Origin: Nymphaea colorata
Lineage: Eukaryota; Streptophyta; Magnoliopsida; Nymphaeales; Nymphaeaceae
Reading direction: 5' to 3'
Assembly (NCBI RefSeq): GCF_008831285.2
Contig: NC_045139.1
Span: 7,348,204-7,412,203, forward strand
DNA: 64,000 bases
In this document: positions 1-12,900 of the stretch, one piece after another
Numbering within the stretch: position 1 is the stretch's first letter
Layout: every line of letters starts with the position of its first letter
Translations under genes and position numbers: made by a program
The notes under the pieces: generated by a model
Told to the model about the DNA's origin: nothing
The model's database searches: none
Seen by the model: only the letters and a program-made list of their open reading frames with translations

Positions 1-921
1 AGAATCATGGAACATTATAATTTATACAATACTGTGTCAATAGTGTTCTATGAATCTTACTAAACTTTGGGGCATATTTTATAAGATAGTCACAAAGTAT
101 TCTATAAATCTTACTCAAGCTTTAGAACAGATTCATAAAATAATAACAAACTGTTACTGCACCAAATACCCATGAAAGTTCTTAGGCACATTTTGATAAG
201 AATAATACTGAAACACATGTTCTAAAAACTCATTTTCTTGCTTTCAAAAAGTATGGTGCGATTATATTTAATGGGTTTTTGTTGGATTTACAAAGAACAT
301 CTAGAAAATAAACATACTATTCTTAAAAACATGCATGATAAGAACATGCGTTCCAATAACACAACATTCTTCTTGTCAAACACTTCCATGGATAACCTAT
401 TCCCTTTACAAGTAAACATCAGGTTTTACATAGGCATATATTTCAATTATTCTCCTTTCTCTCCATCCTGCTCCCTCCTGTTTATCGTGTTGATATTTCA
501 AAATTCGGTAGAAGATGCTGTAAGCACATGCCACCTTTCACCATATGGAGGTGAATTTTGTTCAAATGCATCCTTCGTTGGTGTAATTGATAGTACGTCG
601 GGTGAAGGACAGCCCTCTCTCAAGCACGCGGCGAACTTTACTCTCCGTGCAAGTGGTAGGGTTGAAATGAGAAAAAAAAGAACGGCCCGACCTTTTACTC
701 TGAATCAGTACACCCCATACGAAGCATGTCCAACGCAGCAAATGTTCATAATCACCATAGAGTACGACTTTCCAAGGAAAGAATTATGACTTCCACCAAC
801 CCATTTATTACCCTTCTTCAATGTATTTTGTTCCATGTGTTACACCATCTCTACTTTATTGTGCAAAGAATCAGCACCATGAATTGAAAATACAATAACG
901 TACACAATAATACTCGCTCCC
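1..921. other. 3' flank of the CbbY-like gene, no gene recognised
   Basis: AT-rich sequence downstream of the CbbY-like stop codon. One open frame at 238-789 has no recognisable domain and low-complexity composition, so it is not called. The last part should contain the 3' UTR and poly(A) site of the minus-strand gene, but no precise end can be fixed by eye. Confidence 0.5.
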
Positions 922-3900
922 CTAGCTGACATATTGCTTTTCCAGAAGATTTGCACAAAAAGAGAGATCAAAGCGTTCCTCTGGAGGATCCCCTATGCAG
1001 TCAAAAACTGCATCTGCATTTAGGAAATCTTCTTCGGATGTGTAACTGCAATAAACCACAAAACAGAAACATCAAATTAAGCTGGACTTAAAAAGTTTGG
1101 TTTTTTAACAAGAAAAGACGTGCATCAATTGCAGAAGAGGTAACTAATAACAGTAGATCCATGTGGTTTTAGGACATCCTCCTGAATAGGCAAAGCATTG
1201 GTGGAGGAATGGTTACTTCGTTGATGATGTGGTAGTCATCAGTCGAGAAAAAAGAAGTATCCATCACGTACGAGAAGTTGTCATAAAGAGAGATACAGCC
1301 ATACAGCAATCTTCTGATGTGATCATCTTCTGTACACAATTGGCTGCACCTCATGAATAATTTTTCTTCCCCACCCCGCCCTCCCCCACTCCCAACCCTC
1401 TCAACAGAGTCAACACCCCCTCCCTTCCTTTTCAAAACCCAATAGTAAAGGAAAAAAAAAGGTAGACAGATTCTTAAGGTGAGGAAAAAATCATATACTT
1501 AAAAGTATAAAATGGAATTTCCTTAAAAACATCAGGAAAATTTTAGCAAGTCTAAATAATTCAAAATATTATGGTATTTGATGATATTATCGGCTGAATT
1601 TAATGGTTATATTATTCAGTCACATACAATGGTAATATAAGCGACCTGCATCGAACTGGTACCACAGAAAAAAAAAGTAAAACGGATAGAGATCCACACT
1701 AAGCATGGGATATAGGATAAATAATGAACAATAATACAGTTTAAGTTCAACAAGTACATATAGTTTAAAAATGATGTTCCTGTTCTAATATAGGAATATG
1801 AAGCTTAAAATCATGATAAGAACAAAAAGTTTATAGACAAGTGTATAAACTCATTCTGCAGTGCTAATTTAAGTACCTTTGATACACTATGGATACAAAC
1901 ACTATCCTTTATAAGATATTTACTCACCCGCTTTTTGTTACTATACACTTCATTCCAGCAGCCTTGGCTGCTGCAAGACCAATTGCACTATCCTCTACCA
2001 CCACACAACTGCATGAAGTGGAAAGTCAAAATTTAATAAGAATGACAGAAGAAACCTGAATACCCAAGAGAAAGTTGATAAAATCAGAATCCAAAAGGTA
2101 GATATATCATCTTCTGAATGAAGGAAAACACTTTTCAAGCTGAAAAGTAGCATATGACAGGCATGCACATCCCTAAGCATGAAGCAAGTCAAAGAAAATA
2201 AGCTGATTAAATGCAATTGAAAAGTGAGAATCTAGAAACCATTAGGAAATGCCATGTAAGTTTATTGATTGAAGCCCACGAACAAGATCACGTATTTTGA
2301 AAGTTCATTTTGCCAAATTGATTTTAATGAATCTTTGCTACACTTGAAGTACTTAGAATCATCATTCATTACCTTGATGGTTCAACGCCAAGTGTAGTTG
2401 CTGCCAAGAGGTAAATGGCCTTGCAAAAAGCAGGAAATAATCATTACTACAATTTTCATGAGTTTGCAGCAAAACTTAAAGTATCACAAAAAGGAAACAA
2501 CTGACTGGCAAATAACAGAAGACTTCTAAAATGATAAATTCATTAAATAGGCATAGGGTAGAAAGCCACTTACAACACCTTGAACTCGACAATTTAAAAC
2601 AGTGGGACCAGAAATCAGGAAACTGATCCTAAAATCCATGAGTTGGTAAAAATACAGGTCTTGGTTACAACTGAGGAATCAACTCTAAGATCCTATTAAT
2701 CACTAATATGACTTTTAGGGATCTCCTAAATGAGATCTTACAATAAGACAAAAAGAGGAAATGGACAAGAATTCCTGGTGACATTTTGAAAGCAAGCATC
2801 TGCACCATTAACGAGAGCAAAGAAGTTAAACAGGTGCATCACAAAATGGTAAGAGAGGCAGATGATGGAAAATAGTTGCAAACAACAAGAGTAACCAAAT
2901 TCTTATGGAAAAAAAAAAGGTGAAATGCACCCATCAAAAATGTCCTAAATGAAATGTTGATGGATTGTGTGTTTCGGGTCCGGATCCATACCCGACCCGC
3001 CTTGTAGCCCGTTTTGGGCTCTACTTAAGTCATGTAACCCTAATCCTTAAGAGTTAATGATAATCTTAAGAGAGAGAGAGTCTGGCTGCTAGTGGGCACC
3101 AACTCCTCCTCATTCGTGGTTTTTTCTCCCTCGTGTTGAGGGTTTTCCACGTTACATCGTGATCATTGTTTCTCTTCGTCTTCTTCTTGTTCGTATTTCT
3201 ACATGGTATCAAAGCCGTGAAGTTTCGGTGTTTCTGGTTTGTCTTTTGCCCGTGTTGGAGGAGGATTCGCCCGGCACTGTTCATTGACTCGCCCGGCACT
3301 GTTCATCGTCTCGCCCGACACTGTTCATCGCCCGTGCCCAACGCTCGTGCCCGAGCTTCGCCCGACGCCCGTGCCCGACGCTCGCGCCCGACGCCCGAGC
3401 TTCGTCTGTCGCCCCGCCGCCGTCTCCGCCCAGCGCCGCCCTGATCAGCGCCGCTCAGGATTCCGCCGTCTCCGCCTAGCGACGACCGGCCCAGCGACGC
3501 CCTGATCAGCATCGTTCCTGTTCAGTCGCTTCCGCCCAGCATCGGCCTGCCCAGCGACGCCCTGTCCAGCGGCGTTCCTCTCTGTCATCCGACGCATCGC
3601 CCACCGCCGTGTCTTTTTCCGGCGCCGCGCCGCTCTGCCTGGTTCCGGCGGTCTATTTCCGCCCAGCGCCGCGCCGCTCTGCCTGGTTCCGGCGGTCTAT
3701 TTCCGCCCAGCGCCTCGCCGCTCTGCCTGGTTCCGGCGGTCTGCTTCTGCCGGTGCGCCGCTCTGCCTGGTTCCGGCGGTCTGTTTCCGCCCAGCGCCGC
3801 GCCGCGCCGCTCTGCTTCGTTTTTTTTCTCCGGCGCTGCCTCTCTGTTGCTGTCTCTTCCGCCGGTGAGGTTTAGGCGTTCTCTGTTTTGTCCGTTGCCT

Positions 3901-6900
3901 GCTCTCTGCCTTTTTTGGTGTTGTATTGTGCTGTTGCTCCCTGCTGCCCTTGCTGCCTACTGGGCTTCACCCGTAGCTAGACTGGTCTGTGATTATGGCA
4001 GCGTCTTCCTCGTCAACCGTCAACACCAATCCCACTGAAATAGGGGCTTTTAGAACTGAGAATGTTCCCATGCAGGTCATCACTCTTCGCCTCACCAAGG
4101 AGAATTATTTATCGTGGTCGCCTGCTATGACTATGGGGATTGCTGGCCGTGGTCGCATGGCCTATATTGATGGGAGCAACCCCGAACCAGCAAGAACAAG
4201 TGATGTGTGGCATACTTGGTTTCTTGAGGATAATCAAGTGAAAACTTGGATTGTCAATTCTGTTTCCGCCGATATTCAGCCCCTTATCCTTCGGAAGAAG
4301 ACTGCTAGAGACATGTGGGTGGTCCTCGAGCAAATGTATGGCCAAAAGAAGACCGCAATTCGTACTTACCAAGTAATGAAGACAGTCTATGGCATTCGAC
4401 AAGGGAACTCGTCTGTTGCAGAGTACTATGGGGCTTTGAAAGCCAAGTGGGAAGAGCTTGACTATCATTCTGATATTCCTTGGCATTGTCCCCATGATCA
4501 GGCGCTCTATGTTGCTCATGAATGGGAAAACAGGGTGTTCCTATTTTTAGCAAGTTTAAATGATGAGTTTGAAGGTGTTCGAAGCCAGATTCTGAATTCA
4601 GGGGAGGTGTCCAGTATTGAAGATGTGTACTCCTGTGTTGAAGCGGAAGAACAGAGGAGGCTTGTTACAAAAGAAGGGAAGAGGGAACTTGTGCCCTATA
4701 ACGAGAGATCCGCTCTCGTGAGTCGTGGTCCTGGCCGTCTAGTTCCCTTCGCCGGTGCACTCACTGCAAGAAGACAGGTCACACCGTGGATTATTGTTGG
4801 GATCTTCATCCAGAAAAGAAGGGACACAAAGGGAGATCTTCGATTGGGAGAACGCCTGTGTCTGAGGTGCAAGCATCCAGTGGAGAAAAAGTCTCCATTT
4901 ATGCTGACCAGCTTCGTGAACTAAGGGCTTATTTGGGCAGGATCGATGTCAACAAGATTGAGACCTCAGAGGGAACTACAGCTAATCATGCTCTCGCGGT
5001 TATTGGCAATCAAGGTAACTCTTCTGTGGGGGAATAGATTGTCGATAGTGGTGCTACTCATCACATTCCAGGTAATCCAAAATTGTTTCATGAGTATAAG
5101 TTGTCCTCGGGAAAGGAACGTGTTTCTCTTGCAGATGGTTCCTCTACCTGTGTGGCAGGCGAAGGCACTCTGTCCTTGTTGGACAAATTTCATGTGCAGG
5201 GCGCTTTACATGTTCCCCAGTTTCCTTTAAATCTCTTATCAGTCAGTAGACTTACTAAAGAATTGAATTGTGAACTTATATTCTCTGCCGATCGTTGTGT
5301 TTTGCAGGACTTGGTGACAGGGAAGAGGATTGGGATTGGTTTAGCTTCTGATGGATTATATCGTCTTCCCATACGTGTGGCTACTGCTCTGTTGACAGCG
5401 ATTCGCAAGACAGATAAGAGACGAGAAGATTGTCTTCAGTCTTTTATGTACTGGCATGAACGTTTTGGGCATTTACCTTTTGGGATTTTGAAACATTTGT
5501 TTCCAGACTTGTGTTCCTCCTTTGATTTGTCTTCCATTTCTTGTGATGTTTGTCAGTTTGCCAAACATGTGAGGGCTTCGTACCCTCTTTCTTCTAGTTG
5601 TGCTAATGAAGCTTTTTCCCAAATTCACTCTGATGTATGGGGACCTTCGGGCATTCATACCCGTCAAGGTTTCCAGTATTTTATCACTTTCATTGATGAT
5701 TTCTCTCGTGCTACATTTATATACTTGTTAAAAGACCGCAGCGAGGTTCCTCGCATCATAGAGACATTTATTCTTCTTGTTCATACCCAGTATGGTGCGA
5801 ATGTTAAAACTTTCAGGTCCGATAATGCCCGTGAGTACATGTGTCAGCCTATTGAGGAGTTTCTTAGACAATGGGGGATTGTTCACGAGACATCCTGTAG
5901 TTACACCCCCCCTCAAAATGGGGTAGCTGAAAGGAAAAATCGTCAACTTCTTAATGTCACCAGGGCTCTTTTGTTTCAGAGAAATCTTCCTAAACACTAT
6001 TGGGGTGATGCAGTTCTTATTAGTGCCTATCTTATTAACCGCATGCGCAGTCGTGTTTTGAATGATAGGACTCCCCACTCGTTGCTTCCTGGCAGTCGTC
6101 CACCATTTCCTCTTCCTCCTCGTGTTTTTGGTTGTGTATGTTTTATCCATGATCACAGTCCAAATGTCAAGAAACTTGATCCTAGGTCTATCAAAGGTGT
6201 CTTTGTTGGATACTCCCCTACGCAAAAAGGATACAAATGTATTGATCCTATTACTGGTCGAGCTTATGTTACGAGGGATGTTACCTTCTTGGAACATGCC
6301 TCTTACTTTGGTGCGAATCCTCTTCAGGGGGAGCAGTCTGTGGGCAGGGAAGAGTATTCTCAGAGACAGGAACTTCAGTTTATAGATTTTTTGGACTACA
6401 AGAAAGCAGAATCACTTAATACTGTTGATGTGCCTGAGAAGGAGGAAAGGGGTGACAATAGCATTGAGAAGGAAGGCCCTCAGTTGTTTGGACAGTTCTA
6501 CTCTAGACGAGGTACTCGGACAGAGGTGATGACTTGTGATGCTAGATCTACTTCCAATCCCAATGCCACTCCTTCCCTGGATGAACCAAGTCCTACCAAG
6601 GAGACCATGGAGACTCATGATGAGGTTGAAAAGAATAACGATCTTCCCATTGCCCTGAGAAAGGGTGTCAGGTCATGTACTCAACACCCCATTGGTAATT
6701 TTGTTTCTTATTCCAGACTTGGGAAAGATTACAAGTGCTTTGTTTCTACTCTCTCTTTGGCTGTGATTCCCAGGACTGTCGCTGAAGCTCAAAGTGACTC
6801 CAAGTGGGCTGATGCAATGAAAGAAGAAATAGATGCCCTAAGAAGAAACTTGACATGGAAAGTGGTGAAGATTCCTGAAGCCGCTCACCTAGTTGGATCC

Positions 6901-9900
6901 AAATGGGTGTATACCATCAAGTACAAACCAGATGGGAGTGTTGAAAGATATAAAGCTCGACTTGTGGCCAAGGGGTTTAGCCAGAAATATGGAATTGATT
7001 ACTTGGAAACCTTTGCTCCTGTTGCAAAAATGAAGACTGTGAGGGTGATTATATCCCTAGCTGTGATGAAGGAGTGGAAGATGTATCAACTGGATGTTAA
7101 GAATGCATTCCTCAATGGTGACCTCGAAGAAGAAGTATATATGCATATGCCTTCAGGATATGAAGAACCAGAAAAGTGTTGTAAGCTGAAAAAGGCCTTG
7201 TATGGCCTTAAGCAATCGCCCAGAGCGTGGTTTGAACGACTGAGAAGAGTGATGTTACGTCATGGATACAAACAAGGAAATGGAGATCACACTCTGTTTG
7301 TGAAGAAGGAGAGCAGGGTTACTCTCCTGCTCGTCTACGTAGATGACATGATTGTTACTGGAGATGAGGAGGAGGAGATTATCAAGCTAAAAGGGTTACT
7401 GGCTACAGAATTCGACCTCAAAGATCTTGGCAAGCTAAGGTATTTTCTTGGTATGGAGGTTGCTAGGTCTAGTACTGGTCTTGTACTAAACCAAAGGAAA
7501 TATACATTAGATCTGCTGGAAGAAACTGGTAAATTGGGATGTAGACCTACTCCTACCCCTTTTGACACTGGGCACAAGTTGAGTCTTAGAGATGGAGAGC
7601 CTCTCTGTGAAGAAGACAAGGGAAGATATCAACGTTTGGTTGGGAAGCTAATTTATCTTACCCTCACGAGACCTGATATCACCTTTGCGGTGAATGTTTT
7701 GAGCCAATTCATGCATGCGCCTACCGATGCACATCTGAAGGCTGTGGACAGAGTGCTATGCTACCTGAAGAAAAATCCTGGTAAGGGACTCTTGTATGTG
7801 AAACAAGAGACTGTGGAAATCGAGGGCTATTCTGATGCGGATTGGGCAGGTTGTGGTGATACCAGACGATCCACTACAGGGTACTGTGTCTACCTGAGAG
7901 GAAACCTTGTTGTATGGAGGAGCAAGAGACAGGATGTTTGCTCTAGATCCAGTGCAGAGGCAGAATATAGGGCAGTTGCTATGGGAGTGTCAGAGTTATT
8001 ATGGTTGAAGATATTGTTGACTGACATTGGAATAGAGATTGAAAGACCTATGAAGATGTACTGTGATAACAAGTCTGCAATCAACTTAGCCAACAATCCT
8101 GTTCTTCACGACAGAACAAAACATGTTGAAATTGATCGTCACTTCATTCGGGAAAGGATTGATGCGAAAGAGTTGATCTTACCTTACATGAAGTCTGAAG
8201 ACCAAACTGCTGATGTTCTGACGAAAGCTCTTCCTTCAGCTTCATTTGAGAGGAATGTATCCAAGTTGGGCATGTTTGATATGTATGCCCAACTTGAGGG
8301 GGAGTGTTGATGGATTGTGTGTTTCGGGTCCGGATCCATACCCGACCCGCCTTGTAGCCCGTTTTGGGCTCTACTTAAGTCATGTAACCCTAATCTTTAA
8401 GAGTTAATGATAATTTTAAGAGAGAGAGAGTCTGGCTGCTAGTGGGCACCAACTCCTCCTCATTCGTGGTTTTTTCTCCCTCGTGTTGAGGGTTTTCCAT
8501 GTTACATCGTGATCATTGTTTCTCTTCGTCTTCTTCTTGTTCGTATTTCTACATGAAATATTACGAAAATAATATCCAAAGCAGAAAGGGGTAGGCATAG
8601 CTAGCAAGTGAAGCAAAGAAGCCCACACTGGTGCAACACAAAATGCTCACAGAGGCAGATGATGAAAAAGATATACAGTTTCTAACAATAAAAATAAACA
8701 TATTATGGAAAAAATGGATAAAATGGCCTCATGTGGTATGAAGATATAAGAATGCAGATGTCAGACTACAAAAACTGACATGCCCAATGAGACAATTACC
8801 ACCTGCTAATTCAGACAGAGTTAACCAAATGTCAGAGAATGAGGTGAGACAAAGAATGAGCAGCTGTATTGGCAAGGTAGATACAACAAAAGCATGAACA
8901 AAAAAACTACCCCTCTAAATCTGTTGCTAAACTCTGTATAATACAACAACTTTTAGGTACATGAATCATGTAAAGAGACACTAGCAAACATAAGGATAGA
9001 GGATGAAATAACTGTGTACACCTCACAATAATCACACCAATTGGAAGATGGAAGCAAACTTCAGCTATTAGACACCTCATTACAAACTATTACAAATTAA
9101 GTACAATTCCAGTGGCACAACCAGAATACCAATTGTCTTCTGAGAATCCAATGTTGGGCAGTGACACTCCAGAACTACTTATAAATCTGACACCACTAGT
9201 GCCGATAAATCACCAAATGCAATTACACTTGGGCAAAAGGTACATGATACTAGGTTGACGCTCTAATTAGACAGATCTCTCACAATCTAGAAACTCATTA
9301 TCCAGAAAAGAACATTGTTAATTAGTAAAGAGCATTTCTGAAATTATGGGTAAATTTATCACATATAACTACTTAGAAGTCAGAAACCTCTAGTTTTTAC
9401 AAGTTACTATATGCAACTACAGTTCATACAATAGGAGTATACATTAGCAAAGTTGTCAGAGCCACTAACAAATGCTACCACTTGACTTGGAAAATTAATT
9501 AACTACCATAACCACCTTGCCATTCAAAGGTTTCCAGATGTTATGATTTAACTGACTTCCCAACATATGTTCATACAAACCCAAATCCAGGGAATTCTGG
9601 AACAGGAAGTGACTCCAAGTAGATGCAGGTCTAGGTTCTCTTTCATACATTTTCACCACAAGTTCTTGGTGGAAAATGAGCTGCTACATACTCATCATTA
9701 GCATTTCAGTTCAATTAAACAATAATCTGATTGCTACCACTACCAACTGCAGCAATAGCAACATCTTGTTTCAAGTAGAACCAAGTTTTTACTATCTAAA
9801 AAGAAATGGAAGTTCACAGATTCATTGATTTCATGCTAGAGAAGCAAATGTGAGACATACAGGATCAGGCTTTTTGCGAGGAACCACATCTCCTGCAAAT

Positions 9901-12900
9901 ATTTTAATCTTCTCTGCTCTCTTTTCACCCAACAAGAATGAAACTATAGCAGATACCTGCAATATCAATTATCACAAACACGTCAGCTGTAAGATTGCAG
10001 AATGTCTGCTACACAACTTGAGAGAAAGGCAATAAATGGTTAAAGTATTGTAATCATATCAAGCAAAGCAACCATTATTGAGACAAGGACACTAAAAAAC
10101 AGTTAAGGTTTACCACTTCTTTAGTTTAGGATTCCATTCAGCCTGTTCATCTATCTCTGAATCAGTCCATCAGGTAACCACCATTTGAAGAGATACATGA
10201 AGCTGAATATATATAGATTAATTCTAACCTTTCTACATGAACAAGGGACATATTTTGAAATATTAATTAGCAATGTGTTGTCACTCTAGATCAAAAGAAA
10301 GTCAGTTTTACTGAAAGTCAATAAAGGAATTCTTCAAACACAGCTGAAAAATGCTTACGACCAGAGAAAACAATAGATGCACAAGCAGAAGATAAACATA
10401 GAAGCGGTCATATATTAGAAAAAGAAAAACATCAAGTTTTTTCTCTTGATTTTGAGCTTTTTAGGCAGAACAGTCTACAGTAAGTTCCTTATGACTTGTA
10501 TCATAATGAAAAACTTCTTATAAGACGTCAGGAAATTTAGCATCTTCATCTCCAGACAGCAGTAGTGAATTCCTTTTCGTTGTAGAAGAAAAACAATTGA
10601 GTCTCTAATCACTCATCAGGAAACAAAATCATGGAAGATTCTTAAATACTTACTCTATTTTCACATAAAAGATTTTGGGATAAGGATTTGCATGTGCAAG
10701 CTCATCAGCTGTTGTGCACATAATTAACACATAAGATATAACCTCAATAGTCTCAGAGGATAAAAGTTTCAAATCCTTGTAAAATATGTTCAATTTATCA
10801 AATAACCATAATGTGAAAGTCTTGCAATTGATGGGACTCACATGCATAAAGAACAGTATTGGAAAGAATATAAATAAGAAATTATAGTAATAAACAATGA
10901 GAAACTTTTTTCCCGTTCCACTTCATAACAAAACAGAATATTGATGATAACCAATTTGCATATTGAGATGCCCACCGCCTTTTCATTTGAAGTGCTGCAC
11001 ACAGCAACTTGAACACCCTTTCCCAGAGCTTCATCAATCAACCTATATGAATTAAGGCATCAACAGACCATGATTAGGAAAACTTTATTCAGTTAAACAT
11101 GCATCTTACATGAAAGACTCAGGTGGGAACAAGACTTAAAATGGATAAATATATTGTTCTCTTATATGGCTCAAATTCTCTAGATTTAAGCTTCCGATGA
11201 GGCACTATTGATGGTAGTCAAAAGTGCTAGTAGGTAACAAGGCAGCAATGTGCTTACAAGGCTTAGTTGGGCCTAGGTGGGACCATTCAGGGCCCCGTCA
11301 AGTTCAAGTTCAAAACAAGGTCCAAGGCTCCAAGATGAAGCTAAAATTTGAGAATAACCTTCCAATTAAGAACAGTTGGAAAAGCTCCTTTAACTAAAAG
11401 CTCACCCACTACACATAACAAACTGGAAAAGGGAAAAAGAGAAGAACTTGGGCTGTTTCCTGCTTAGGCAGCTACTAAAACTGGGTGGGTACTGGACTCA
11501 CACCTAAAGAAACTAGGTAAACTAGATGCTGTTTTTGCCTAAATGGAACTTCCCTAAAATAGAAGCAAAAAAGAAAAAAAATATCTCTTGCACATTTTTA
11601 CATATTCCATGAGGACGGGGCTCTTTAGAAGCCCATTTCTATAGTATCTTCCTACTGCCTATTCTTTTCTACTTGATTCTGTAACCAATACGAAGTAGAT
11701 AATTTTGATGGTACAAAGGTCAGATCGAGAGCATGGTCTAAAGGTCAGATCAAGAGCATCTGTTACATGCAGTGCATCCTCAAATTTGTAGCCTGAAGAA
11801 GCATTTATTTATGCAACTAAAGAGGTAATGTACTTTAACACTAGCAGCAAACATGATTGAAATACAAAGAGCAATAAATTATGGATCATTTGCAATAAAA
11901 GATCATTGAACTTTTCTATTTACAGCACGGACAAAAGATAAACTTTTCGAATGCAAATGGTAAAGAGGATAGGCCTGAATAAAATTAGAGAGAACTATGT
12001 TTCACTTTAGATGGTGAAAAATCAACTCACGCCTGGACTTCACCGTCTGAACTATAAATTAAGTACTCATAAAAGTCTGCCAATAACGGGCCGCAACCCA
12101 AAATAATGTGGTTGCTGTTTATAAAACAAAATGTGAAATACGCATAAGCTCTTTCCAGGTATGCCTTTGATTAAGTTGGGGCACCTTGCTACTCCGGGTC
12201 TGAGAGGTAGCAGTCGCTTCTCAATAAGAGCCATGAATAATTCGGTCTTCCGTTTATGCAGTGAGGCTATGAACTCCTTCCTTTCTTCTTCCGACTTCGG
12301 AGCTTTCTCTGGCCACCCCGTCTTGTTAAAATACGCCGTCATTCTGAACAAAGCAACATTAAATACGATGAAAATCGTCCTAACTGCGACCCATCTATCC
12401 ACATTTCCAATCCTTAATAAGACCCTCAGGATTTTCAGACCCATCTCAGTAACCATCACTAAACGCCTTCACGGATAACAAATAGAAGAATAACAAAAGG
12501 AACAAGGAATTACCTCTCCTTCCCTCCACCAATCTTGAGCAATTCTCCATACAATTCAACATCCCACGTAACACCCAATTCCTTCTGCACAAACATCAAC
12601 CAGCAGAGCCCCAACAATGAAAGAAGAATACAAGCTCCAAAAGTTAATCAGGTGAGAAGAACAGAAGAGTGGAAGGAAGTAGGCGACGCGACCCACCTCC
12701 GAAAACGTATCGTTAAAGGAAATCCGATGGCCATCCTTCTCCGTATCGACTAAAACACCATCGCAATCAAAGAGCAGGGCGCCGGGAAGAGCCGCAGCAG
12801 CCCGCACCATCCCTCTGCTGATGCCGCTTCGGGACAACCCTCGAAACGTTTCCCCGAGAAGTGTGGAAGAATGCCTTAATGGCCGAAGGCTGAACCCGCG

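Larger units (their letters stand above)
2955..8553 (+). mobile_element. Ty1/copia LTR retrotransposon 1, full length, coding frame damaged
   Basis: The element has two 249-bp LTRs, a primer binding site, gag, protease, integrase, reverse transcriptase and RNase H in copia order, and a polypurine tract. It is flanked by the 5-bp target duplication TGAAA (2950-2954 and 8554-8558). The LTRs differ at only three positions, so insertion was recent. It lies antisense to the host CbbY-like gene. Gag and pol are in different frames, and a stop codon sits in the protease motif, so this copy is probably not autonomous. Confidence 0.97.
2420..9860 (-). other. Intron 5 of the CbbY-like gene, host to a copia insertion
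   Basis: The donor GTATGT follows the exon ending ...KPDP, and the acceptor TTGCAAG precedes the exon beginning AIYLLAATTLG. Of 7441 bp, 5604 bp are the copia element plus one copy of its target duplication. Without it the intron would be about 1.8 kb. The rest (2420-2949 and 8559-9860) is AT-rich with no further gene seen. Confidence 0.9.

Noticed and set aside
238..789. 183-codon open frame near the left edge
   Set aside because: No recognisable domain, composition typical of random AT-rich sequence, and no partner evidence such as splice sites or conservation.
3166..3875. Arg/Pro-rich proteins in the leader of copia element 1
   Set aside because: They are translations of GC-rich tandem repeats, overlap in several frames on both strands and have no domain.
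5083..8310. A 1075-codon protein starting at 5083 as an independent gene
   Set aside because: The Met is internal to copia pol, just downstream of a nonsense codon; zinc knuckle and protease coding lie upstream in the same frame.
12067..12459. A separate 130-codon gene
   Set aside because: It is CbbY-like exon 3 read through both flanking introns.
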